Positions 1-6,736 of a DNA stretch of 64,000 bases are shown here, in pieces. Position 1 is the first letter of the stretch. Every line of letters starts with the position of its first letter. The notes under the pieces are model-generated. The model was not told the DNA's origin and did no database searches. It saw nothing but the letters and a program-made list of their open reading frames with translations. The position numbers and the translations under genes were made by a program. The DNA is from Fuscovulum sp. (GTDB lineage Bacteria; Pseudomonadota; Alphaproteobacteria; Rhodobacterales; Rhodobacteraceae): the NCBI GenBank assembly GCA_035192965.1, contig CP136571.1:2004501-2068500 (forward strand), in the 5' to 3' direction.

Positions 1-635
1 CAAGCCGCATGGGCCCGGGCACAGGCGGCGGCCAACAGCGGCGCACGAAGCGAGCCGATGCCCAGTTCGGCGGCGGCCCGTGTCAGGGCATCCAGCGCGT
101 CCGCGGTCAGGGTCAGCGTCGCAAGGCGGGCGCGGGCAGCGGCAAGTGACGCCGGATCAAGCGCCAATGGCCCGGTCTGTGACAGCGGCATGTCGCTCAG
201 GTCAAGGAACAGTCCCACCCTGTCTGTCAGGGCAGAGGGCAGGCCTTCATCCGGTTCTGCCGCCTCATCCAGCGCGATCAGGCTGTGATGGCTGGTATCC
301 AACGCATGGGCCAGCCGTGCCGCAAGGCCGGGCGGGCAGCGTTCGGCCATGGTCAGGATCAGCGCGGATGGCGTGGCCAGCAGCCCCGCCGTCATCACTG
401 GCTGGCCGGTGGCCAGCGTGGCGGTCAGATCCAGCCCTCCGAACAGAACGTCATCCGCGATGGTCGGGTGCAACCGGCGCTGCGGCAGGGGTAAGGCGGC
501 AAGCCCCGCCGTCACCAGATCACGCACCGGGCCCGCGCGGGCGCGCAGCCACAGCCCCCTTAACCCCGCCGGATCAATGGCAAGACAGGCGAGCGCGGCT
601 TGAACCCGGCCCCAGGGATCATCAAGCTGGGTCAG
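1..635 (-). CDS. bchD: Magnesium chelatase subunit D, N-terminal part (cut by window edge)
   Basis: BchD works with BchI and BchH to insert Mg2+ into protoporphyrin IX, the first committed step of bacteriochlorophyll synthesis, in the cytoplasm. About 211 codons are visible, reading leftward off the edge. The reading begins TQLDDPWGRV and continues with LWLRARAGPVRD and RRLHPTIADDVLFGG, which resemble the degenerate AAA+ N-terminal domain of BchD. No Walker A motif is seen there, as expected for the family. The acidic linker and the vWA/MIDAS domain lie outside the window. It follows bchI directly. The open frame has no ATG, GTG or TTG until codon 34 (GTG), and the best-placed start is a CTG at 635-633 that overlaps the bchI stop as CTGA, with GAGG upstream. 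The start is inferred; the identity rests on the sequence and on the bchI neighbour. Confidence 0.85.
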   Translation of the reverse strand, partial: MTQLDDPWGRVQAALACLAIDPAGLRGLWLRARAGPVRDLVTAGLAALPLPQRRLHPTIADDVLFGGLDLTATLATGQPVMTAGLLATPSALILTMAERCPPGLAARLAHALDTSHHSLIALDEAAEPDEGLPSALTDRVGLFLDLSDMPLSQTGPLALDPASLAAARARLATLTLTADALDALTRAAAELGIGSLRAPLLAAACARAHAA

Positions 636-1636
636 GGCAGAACCTCGGCCACAGCGCGGATGACGCGGCTGGTCGATCCGGCCTCATCCAGCGGGTCACG
701 CCGCAGGCGGTGCGAAAGGCACATCGGCGCCACGGCCTTGAGGTGGATGCGACCCACGGCCTCATCCCCTTCAAAAGCCGCAAGCGCACGGGCCGCGCGC
801 AGCAGCGTCAGTTCACCGCGCAATCCGTCCGATCCGATGGCGATGCACAATTCGGCGCAGTCATGCAGCACGGTGTTCGGCGTCTTCATCTGCGGCAGGG
901 CCGCACGTGCCAGCAGGATGCGGTCGCGCAGCAGCGCGTCCTGCATCCGCCACATCTCCATGAAAGCGCCATAGTTGGATTCGTATCCGTCACGCCTGCG
1001 GATCACCTCTACCCGCGTTTCCACATCGCGGGGCGATGTCACCTCGACCGACAGGCCGAATCGATCCAGAAGCTGCGGGCGCAGTTCCCCTTCTTCCGGG
1101 TTGCCCGAGCCGACCAGCACGAAGCGCGCCGGATGCCGGATCGACAGGCCTTCGCGTTCCACCACGTTTTCGCCCGATTGGGCGACGTCCAAGAGCAGAT
1201 CGACGATATGATCTTCCAGAAGGTTGACCTCGTCGATGTAAAGGTAGCCACGATTGGCGCGCGCAAGCAGGCCGGGTTCAAACGCCTTTTCCCCACGCGT
1301 CAACGCACGCTCGATATCCAGCGCGCCAACGACACGATCCTCGGTCACGCCCAGCGGCAGATCGACCACGGGCGTGGGTTTGCGGATCATCCGCCCCGTC
1401 GCCCCTTCGGCCCAATCGGGCACCTGTTCCGGCGTGGCGGCGTTGACAGGGCAACCCTCGACCGCGTCGATCTCAGGCAGCAGTGCAGCCAGCGCGCGCA
1501 CCGCGGTGGATTTGCCGGTGCCCCGGTCGCCAAAGACAAGGACGCCGCCAATGCCGGGATCGACCGCCGTCAGGATCATGGCCTGCTTCATGGCCTCTTG
1601 GCCGACGATGGCAGAGAAGGGGAAAGGGTGTTTCAT
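632..1636 (-). CDS. bchI: Magnesium chelatase ATPase subunit I
   Basis: This is the AAA+ ATPase of the Mg-chelatase complex (BchI-BchD-BchH); its hexamer powers Mg2+ insertion into protoporphyrin IX. The 334 residues match the family's usual length (about 340-350). Walker A is GDRGTGKST at residues 36-44, and Walker B is LYIDEVNLL near residue 150. The N-terminal FPFSAIVGQE and the segment DIERALTRGEKAFEPGLLA are typical of BchI/ChlI. It lies between crtA upstream and bchD downstream on the same strand, the order seen in Rhodobacter crtA-bchI-bchD. The 94-bp gap to crtA carries palindromes, so bchID may be partly uncoupled from crtA transcription. Confidence 0.97.
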   Translation of the reverse strand: MKHPFPFSAIVGQEAMKQAMILTAVDPGIGGVLVFGDRGTGKSTAVRALAALLPEIDAVEGCPVNAATPEQVPDWAEGATGRMIRKPTPVVDLPLGVTEDRVVGALDIERALTRGEKAFEPGLLARANRGYLYIDEVNLLEDHIVDLLLDVAQSGENVVEREGLSIRHPARFVLVGSGNPEEGELRPQLLDRFGLSVEVTSPRDVETRVEVIRRRDGYESNYGAFMEMWRMQDALLRDRILLARAALPQMKTPNTVLHDCAELCIAIGSDGLRGELTLLRAARALAAFEGDEAVGRIHLKAVAPMCLSHRLRRDPLDEAGSTSRVIRAVAEVLP

Positions 1637-1656
1637 GCGGTCACCGTAAGAGTGCG

Positions 1657-1674
1657 GAATTTCTGCGAGAATTC
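1657..1674. repeat. Imperfect palindrome with CTGCGA core
   Basis: This 18-bp near-palindrome (GAATTTCTGCGAGAATTC) lies in the crtA-bchI gap, just upstream of bchI. It shares the core TTTCTGCGArAA with palindromes at 1703-1729 and 20591-20653. Its function is unknown; it could be an operator or part of an mRNA hairpin. Confidence 0.5.
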
Positions 1675-1702
1675 AGTCCGATCCTTCGCAGTTGGATCGT
1701 TC

Positions 1703-1729
1703 ACAGGAACTTTCGCAGAAAATTCCTGT
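1703..1729. repeat. 27-bp inverted repeat directly after crtA
   Basis: The arms ACAGGAA and TTCCTGT enclose a near-symmetric TTTCGCAGAAA centre, giving 11-bp arms with one mismatch. It starts 2 bp after the crtA stop, the position expected of an mRNA 3'-end hairpin. There is no T-run, so it looks more like a processing or stability hairpin than an intrinsic terminator. Confidence 0.5.
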
Positions 1730-1730
1730 C

Positions 1731-2483
1731 TCATGCTGCCTCCGCCCGGTGCAAGGCCGTCAGCGGGTCGGTGCCGTTCCAGCTGCCGACACTGCCCAGC
1801 AGGTGAAAACGGGCATAAAGCTCTTCGTTGAACCAGTTGCCCTCGCGCACGGCGCGGATGGCGCGGCCATGCGGGCCATCACCACGGGCAAAAGCCGCCA
1901 TGCTGGCGGTATCGGGCCAGATCGAGAAGGTCACCTGATGCAGCAGGGGCAGTTCGCCGATGCCAATCTTGAAGGCGACATTCGGGTCGCTGCCGATCAT
2001 GGCGGAAATCGACGGCACACGATCCCAAAAGCGAAGGGCCTTGGCCGGCCGCACCGTGGCGCGGGTCAGCGCGGCAAGCGGGCCTGTCGAATCGGTGGCG
2101 TTTGTATCCGGCATGAACGGGTTCTCGCCAGCCCAGCGGCCACGCGCCGACAAGGGATTCAGAAACACCGTCCAGCTTTCATCGGCGCGGGATCGCCAGC
2201 GTTGCCAGACCGGGCTGTCGCGCGTGGCGCTGCGCGCCGTCGCCTCATCCGGCCAGACGGCAAGGATGGCCCAGACGCCCCAGTTGGGCCGGGGGGTGAA
2301 CCCTTCACCCGTGCCGGAACCGCAGAGTTTCCAGAACTTCGCCCGCGTTTCCCGTCGAAGCGACAGCCGTGCAGCCCCCATCTGGCCAATCACCCACAGG
2401 CGTGACCCGATCCCGTCAAACCGGAAAAGGCTGAGGCTGGTAACGGAAATGGCGCGAACCTCCGGCGCAGAGAGTGTAAACAT
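1731..2483 (-). CDS. crtA: Spheroidene monooxygenase
   Basis: CrtA oxygenates spheroidene at C-2 to spheroidenone, the red pigment made under semi-aerobic conditions. The product is 250 residues. The N-terminal stretch SLSLFRFDGIGSRLWVIGQM and the downstream FWKLCGSGTGEGF and NWGVWAILAVW are characteristic of the CrtA family. It is transcribed divergently from crtI and precedes bchI-bchD. No alternative ATG, GTG or TTG precedes the conserved SLSLFRF segment, so the ATG at 2483 is taken as the start. A perfect PpsR box (2475-2492) spans that start codon. The gene indicates a spheroidene/spheroidenone carotenoid series. Confidence 0.93.
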   Translation of the reverse strand: MFTLSAPEVRAISVTSLSLFRFDGIGSRLWVIGQMGAARLSLRRETRAKFWKLCGSGTGEGFTPRPNWGVWAILAVWPDEATARSATRDSPVWQRWRSRADESWTVFLNPLSARGRWAGENPFMPDTNATDSTGPLAALTRATVRPAKALRFWDRVPSISAMIGSDPNVAFKIGIGELPLLHQVTFSIWPDTASMAAFARGDGPHGRAIRAVREGNWFNEELYARFHLLGSVGSWNGTDPLTALHRAEAA

Positions 2484-2492
2484 ACTCTGACA
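2475..2492. promoter_or_regulatory. PpsR/CrtJ box over the crtA start
   Basis: TGTAAACATACTCTGACA is a perfect TGT-N12-ACA match. PpsR/CrtJ is the aerobic repressor of photosynthesis genes in Rhodobacter and binds such palindromes in pairs. This one covers the crtA initiation codon and pairs with the box at 2550-2567, about 75 bp away centre to centre, across the crtA/crtI divergent promoter. Confidence 0.85.
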
Positions 2493-2549
2493 GTATCTGC
2501 GGAAGAGGGAAAGAAAAAACGCTGATTTATGCGCGGCTCACAGAGATAT

Positions 2550-2567
2550 TGTAAATTAAACTAGACA
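2550..2567. promoter_or_regulatory. PpsR/CrtJ box upstream of crtI
   Basis: TGTAAATTAAACTAGACA is a perfect TGT-N12-ACA site 16 bp before the crtI start. A possible promoter, TTGTAA-N16-TATCAT (2549-2576), overlaps the box, so binding would block crtIB transcription. Confidence 0.85.
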
Positions 2568-2583
2568 CTCTATCATCCCTCCC

Positions 2584-4158
2584 ATGAAGCACACACCGCC
2601 ACCCCGCCCTGTCCCGGACCTGCCTGACTCAAACCATGCCATTGTCATTGGTGCCGGGTTGGGGGGGCTGGCTTCGGCCATGCGGTTGGGTGCCAAAGGC
2701 TGGCGCGTGACAGTGATCGACCGGCTCGATCGCGTGGGCGGGCGCGGATCGTCGATCACCCAGGGCGGCCACCGCTTTGACCTCGGTCCCACCATCGTGA
2801 CCGTGCCGCAAGGATTGCGCGACCTCTGGGCTGTCTGCGGGCGCGATTTTGACCGGGATGTTCGGCTTGTGCCGATGGACCCGTTCTATGAAATCCGCTG
2901 GGAAGACGGTTCAACCTTCACCATGCGCCAGGACGAGGCCGCCATGAAGGCCGAGGTCGCGCGTCTCTCTCCGGGCGACCTGAAGGGGTATCAGAAGTTC
3001 CTGAACGACAGCGAAAAACGCTATTGGTTCGGGTTCGAAGACCTCGGCCGCCGCCCGATGAACAAGCTGATGGATCTCATCAAGGTGCTGCCGACATTCG
3101 TGCGCATGCGGGCGGACCGGTCCGTCTATGCCCATGCGGCGGGGCGCGTCTCTGATCCGCGCCTGCGCTTTGCGCTATCCTTCCATCCGCTGTTTATCGG
3201 CGGCGATCCGTTCAACGTGACGTCCATGTATATCCTTGTCAGTCACCTCGAAAAAGCCTTTGGCGTGCATTACGCCATGGGCGGCGTGCAGGCGATTGCC
3301 GAAGGCATGGCGCAGGTCGTCGCCGCGCAGGGCGGCGAGGTCGTCTCGCAGACCGAGGTTGATGAGATCGTCGTCGAAGATGGTCGCGCCGCAGGTGTGC
3401 GGCTTGTATCGGGCGAGGTGATCCGCGCGGGGCTGGTCGTGTCCAACGCCGATGCGGGGCATACCTATACCCGGCTTTTGCGCAACCTGCCACGCAAGCG
3501 CTGGACCGATGCGAAACTGAAACGCTCGCGCTGGTCGATGGGCCTTTATGTCTGGTATTTCGGCACCAAAGGCACGCGCGACATGTGGCGCGACGTGGGC
3601 CACCATTCCATCGTCGTGGGGCCGCGCTATCGCGACCATATCAAGGACATCTTCATTCGCGGCAAGCTCGCCGATGACATGAGCCTTTACGTCCACCGCC
3701 CCAGCGTGACCGATCCCACCTGCGCGCCTGCTGGCGACGATACCTTCTACGTCCTATCGCCCGTGCCGCATCTGGGCTTTTCCAACGGGGTCAACTGGGC
3801 CGAGGAAGAACCGCTCTACCGCGCCAAAATGGCGAAAATGCTGGAAGATCGGCTGATCCCCGGTTTTCAGGACCGGATCACCGAAGAAATCACCTTCACG
3901 CCTGAAACCTTTCGCGACCGTTATCTGTCCCCGCTCGGCGCCGGTTTCTCGATCGAGCCACGCATCCTGCAATCGGCGTGGTTCCGGCCGCATAACGTAT
4001 CCGAAGAACTGCCTGGCCTCTATCTGGCGGGCGCAGGCACCCATCCGGGGGCAGGGCTGCCGGGGGTGGTCGGCACGGCCGAGGTGCTGGGCAAGCTTGT
4101 CCCCGATGCCCCGCGGCGCCTCGCCGAGATCCGCGAGCTGAGGATGGCCGCCGAATGA
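2584..4158 (+). CDS. crtI: Phytoene desaturase (neurosporene-forming)
   Basis: CrtI is an FAD-dependent desaturase that converts phytoene to neurosporene (three desaturations in Rhodobacter) at the membrane. The product is 524 residues. A Rossmann FAD-binding motif, AIVIGAGLGGLASAMRLG, sits near residues 19-36, followed by VIDRLDRVGGRG. The C-terminal LYLAGAGTHPGAGLPGV is the bacterial-type phytoene dehydrogenase signature. It is divergent from crtA and overlaps crtB by 4 nt (ATGA), so the two are translationally coupled. A PpsR box lies just upstream. Confidence 0.97.
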   Translation: MKHTPPPRPVPDLPDSNHAIVIGAGLGGLASAMRLGAKGWRVTVIDRLDRVGGRGSSITQGGHRFDLGPTIVTVPQGLRDLWAVCGRDFDRDVRLVPMDPFYEIRWEDGSTFTMRQDEAAMKAEVARLSPGDLKGYQKFLNDSEKRYWFGFEDLGRRPMNKLMDLIKVLPTFVRMRADRSVYAHAAGRVSDPRLRFALSFHPLFIGGDPFNVTSMYILVSHLEKAFGVHYAMGGVQAIAEGMAQVVAAQGGEVVSQTEVDEIVVEDGRAAGVRLVSGEVIRAGLVVSNADAGHTYTRLLRNLPRKRWTDAKLKRSRWSMGLYVWYFGTKGTRDMWRDVGHHSIVVGPRYRDHIKDIFIRGKLADDMSLYVHRPSVTDPTCAPAGDDTFYVLSPVPHLGFSNGVNWAEEEPLYRAKMAKMLEDRLIPGFQDRITEEITFTPETFRDRYLSPLGAGFSIEPRILQSAWFRPHNVSEELPGLYLAGAGTHPGAGLPGVVGTAEVLGKLVPDAPRRLAEIRELRMAAE

Positions 4159-5159
4159 TCGACCCACGCGACATGGACCACTGCCGCGAGGCGATCCGTA
4201 CCGGATCGCTGTCCTTCCACGCAGCGTCGCGCCTGTTGCCCACACGGGTGCGCGATCCGGCACTGGCGCTTTATGCCTTTTGCCGCATGTCCGATGATGC
4301 GGTGGATGAAGGCGGTGACAAGGCCGCCGCTGTTCTGTCGTTGCGCGACAGGCTGGACATGGTCTATCGCGGCACGCCCGCGAACCAGCCCGCCGACCGG
4401 GCCTTTGCCGGCGTGGTCGAGGCGTTCGACATGCCCCGCGCCTTGCCCGAGGCGCTGCTGGAAGGTTTTGCCTGGGATGCGACCGAACGGCGCTATGCCG
4501 ATCTGTCCGGCGTGCTGGACTACTCCGCCCGCGTTGCGGCGGCGGTGGGCGCGATGATGTGCGTTCTGATGCGGGTACGCGATGGCGATGCGTTGGCGCG
4601 GGCCTGCGATCTGGGCCTTGCGATGCAATTGACGAACATCGCCCGCGATGTGGGCGAAGATGCCCGCGCCGGAAGGCTTTATCTGCCCACAGCCTGGCTT
4701 TCGGACGAAGGCATTGATCCCGATGCCTTTTTGCGCAACCCGCGCGCCTATCCTGGCGTCGCGCGCGCCACCCTGCGCCTGCTGGATGCGGCGGATCGGC
4801 TCTATCGCCGGGCCGAGGCCGGGGTGCCCTCCCTGCCACTGGCCTGTCGCCCCGGCATCTACGCCGCGCGGCTGATCTATGACGGGATCGGCGGCAATCT
4901 GCGCCGCGTGCGCGGCGACAGCGTCACGACGCGGGCACGGACGGGCCGGGGTCAAAAGCTGGCCTGTCTGGTGGCAGCGACGGCGCGGGCGGCGGTGTCG
5001 ACGGTGAAGCCGGGGCCTGCAGTGCTGCACGCCGCCCCCGCGCCGGAGGTGGCCTTTCTGGTGCAGGCCGCCACACGCGGCGCGACCCGGCCCGCGCGCA
5101 GTGACACGCTCTTGTCCGTGCTGGCCCAGCTCGAGGCGCGCGACCGCGGCATGGCCTGA
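4155..5159 (+). CDS. crtB: Phytoene synthase
   Basis: CrtB condenses two GGPP molecules to phytoene, the entry step of the carotenoid pathway. The product is 334 residues. The two aspartate-rich Mg-diphosphate motifs are visible: YAFCRMSDDAVDEGGD near residues 40-55 and NIARDVGEDARAGRLYLP near 160-177. It is coupled to crtI by an ATGA overlap. The tspO gene follows after about 107 bp. Confidence 0.97.
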   Translation: MIDPRDMDHCREAIRTGSLSFHAASRLLPTRVRDPALALYAFCRMSDDAVDEGGDKAAAVLSLRDRLDMVYRGTPANQPADRAFAGVVEAFDMPRALPEALLEGFAWDATERRYADLSGVLDYSARVAAAVGAMMCVLMRVRDGDALARACDLGLAMQLTNIARDVGEDARAGRLYLPTAWLSDEGIDPDAFLRNPRAYPGVARATLRLLDAADRLYRRAEAGVPSLPLACRPGIYAARLIYDGIGGNLRRVRGDSVTTRARTGRGQKLACLVAATARAAVSTVKPGPAVLHAAPAPEVAFLVQAATRGATRPARSDTLLSVLAQLEARDRGMA

Positions 5160-5266
5160 TGGCCAAGCCCCTGTAAAGCCGTGAATTTCACCTCTGTCCG
5201 TTTCCGCTTGGACGCAAGGCCCAGACGGGCTACATCGCTGTGTCTGGTGAAACCGGGAGCGATGTC

Positions 5267-5728
5267 ATGGAATTCTTCACCCTGTTTCTGACCTATCTCG
5301 CTGCCTGCGGGGCGGCGGCGGCCACGGGAGCGCTGTTTCAGCCCGGCGACTGGTATCGCAGCCTGAACAAACCGCGCTGGACCCCGCCGGATTGGCTGTT
5401 TCCGGTGGCCTGGACGGTGCTTTATCTGTGCATGTCCACGGCAGCGGCGCGGGTCGCGATGATCGACGGCACAGGGCAGGCGCTGGCGCTGTGGTCGGTA
5501 CAGATTGCCCTTAACGCCTTGTGGACGCCCGTCTTTTTCGGCCTTCGCAGGCTCGGCGCTGGGCTGGTGATCATCTTCCTGCTCTGGCTGGCCGTGGCCG
5601 CCACGATGCTTGCCTTCTGGCAGGTGGACTGGATCGCTGGGCTGTTGTTCGCGCCCTACCTGCTTTGGGTGTCGATTGCCGGGGCGTTGAACCGGTCGGT
5701 CTGGGTGCGCAATCCAGTGACGGCGTAA
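5267..5728 (+). CDS. tspO: Tryptophan-rich sensory protein TspO
   Basis: TspO/MBR is an outer-membrane porphyrin-binding protein; in Rhodobacter it down-regulates photosynthesis gene expression under oxygen. The product has 153 residues, five hydrophobic helices and the family signatures LNKPRWTPPDWLFPVAWT and LNALWTPVFFGLRRL. The ATG at 5267 is preferred: it has GGGAG upstream and gives the normal MEFFTLFLTYLAACGA beginning. A GTG at 5240 would add nine residues. Its place between crtB and crtC is the conserved Rhodobacter position. Confidence 0.95.
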   Translation: MEFFTLFLTYLAACGAAAATGALFQPGDWYRSLNKPRWTPPDWLFPVAWTVLYLCMSTAAARVAMIDGTGQALALWSVQIALNALWTPVFFGLRRLGAGLVIIFLLWLAVAATMLAFWQVDWIAGLLFAPYLLWVSIAGALNRSVWVRNPVTA

Positions 5729-5771
5729 GCTTCAAAGCGACGGAAATCGCCGGAACATGCCGAAACGGGCT

Positions 5772-5815
5772 GTGCAGCGCGCGGTGCAGACACCTGTGCA
5801 GCAAGCCGTATGCAC
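5772..5815. repeat. 12-bp-period tandem repeat, GTGCAG-N6 type, copy 1
   Basis: GTGCAG occurs at 5772, 5784 and 5796, with a degenerate fourth unit (GTATGC) at 5808. Each unit is exactly 12 bp: GTGCAG plus six variable bases. It lies in the gap between the convergent tspO and crtC genes. A related array with the same period, in the opposite orientation, lies at 60716-60757. No function is known to me. Confidence 0.7.
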
Positions 5816-5866
5816 GGAGCGAACGGTCCAGGGCCGCCGCGCGCAACGGCATACAGAAACGCCAGA

Positions 5867-5910
5867 CAAAATTCTTCGAAGAATTTTGCAAATTCCTTCC
5901 AAGGAATTTG
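5867..5910. repeat. Two abutting 22-bp palindromes between tspO and crtC
   Basis: Positions 5867-5888 form a perfect 22-bp palindrome centred on TTCGAA. Positions 5889-5910 form a second one, with 10-bp arms CAAATTCCTT/AAGGAATTTG around CC. Together they end 2 bp before the crtC stop codon. The location between convergent genes suggests a bidirectional transcription end or paired mRNA 3' hairpins. Confidence 0.65.
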
Positions 5911-5912
5911 GG

Positions 5913-6722
5913 TCAGAAGCTCCACCCGCTGCGCCGTGGCACGCGCACGGCCAGCATCGGTTTCAGCAGCGGAGACCGGAACCGGGTCAGATCCAGCGCC
6001 TCATGCACGCCTTGCGTCACCTCACCCTCCAGCCGGGTTTCCACCACGCTGCGGCTGTAGAAAGGTGCATCCAGCATCGACATCACCTCGCGCGGGGTGG
6101 TGCCCACATCGGCACGGGTTTCGCGGCGGACCTGCCAGCGCGACCGGGCAAAGGCCGTGCGGGGCGGCGGCGCCACTTCGCGCGCCTCGCCCCCTGCAGT
6201 AACCTCCAGCCCGAAATCAAGGCGCGATCCGTCGCGGCGGATCGCGTCATAGATGCACAGCGCCCGGTCCTGCATCGGGAACCGGCCCCAGGTCCAGAAA
6301 TCGAAATCCGCCTCCAGCGCAGCGGTGCCGAAGTTTGCGTCGAAGTAGCCATGGCCTTCCCAGACATGGCCCTGCGTCAGGTTCACCGAGATATGGGCCA
6401 GCGGCGCAAACGGGCGCCAGACATGGCGCGGATGCAGCGCCAGTTCCACCCCGGTCACCGCGCTGGGCGTCAGCACGATCCGGCCCTTCACCGCGCTGAT
6501 GAGGGGCGGGGATGACACCTCGTCCACATCAATCACCAATTCCCGCCCTGTCCAGTGCATCCGGCTGGGGCCAAGCGTCAGGGTATCCGCGCTTTGGCGC
6601 AAGGCGCTGCGGCCCCGGTCCGTCATGGTAAAGCGCCCGCCCGGGCCATAGGTGGCGACATTCAGGCAGACATGGTTCTGCGGCTCGCGCCGCCCGGACC
6701 AGGCATACCAAGGCGAAAACAC
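5913..6722 (-). CDS. crtC: Carotenoid 1,2-hydratase (hydroxyneurosporene synthase)
   Basis: CrtC adds water across the C1-C2 double bond of neurosporene, giving hydroxyneurosporene on the way to spheroidene. From the first canonical start codon (GTG at 6722) the product has 269 residues, beginning VFSPWYAWSGRR. Family hallmarks follow: NVATYGPGGRFTMTDRG, WRPFAPLAHISVNL, GHGYFDANFGT, FDFWTWGRFP and MLDAPFYSRS. The family-like N-terminal segment DFRVEVGPDGYAWWYLD and DGVSDDGRR is also readable in this frame, but upstream, inside the end of crtD (about 6740-6830). No ATG, GTG, TTG or CTG exists in frame between 6723 and 7115; the next is an ATG at 7118. The true start is therefore unresolved, while the identity is secure. 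Confidence 0.85.
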   Translation of the reverse strand: MFSPWYAWSGRREPQNHVCLNVATYGPGGRFTMTDRGRSALRQSADTLTLGPSRMHWTGRELVIDVDEVSSPPLISAVKGRIVLTPSAVTGVELALHPRHVWRPFAPLAHISVNLTQGHVWEGHGYFDANFGTAALEADFDFWTWGRFPMQDRALCIYDAIRRDGSRLDFGLEVTAGGEAREVAPPPRTAFARSRWQVRRETRADVGTTPREVMSMLDAPFYSRSVVETRLEGEVTQGVHEALDLTRFRSPLLKPMLAVRVPRRSGWSF

Positions 6723-6736
6723 CGATCCGATGAACC

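Noticed and set aside
80-1831. 583-codon plus-strand open frame opposite bchI and bchD
   Set aside because: It is antisense to clearly conserved bchI/bchD; the composition (Arg/Pro/Gln/His-rich) is that of a GC-rich shadow frame and matches no family.
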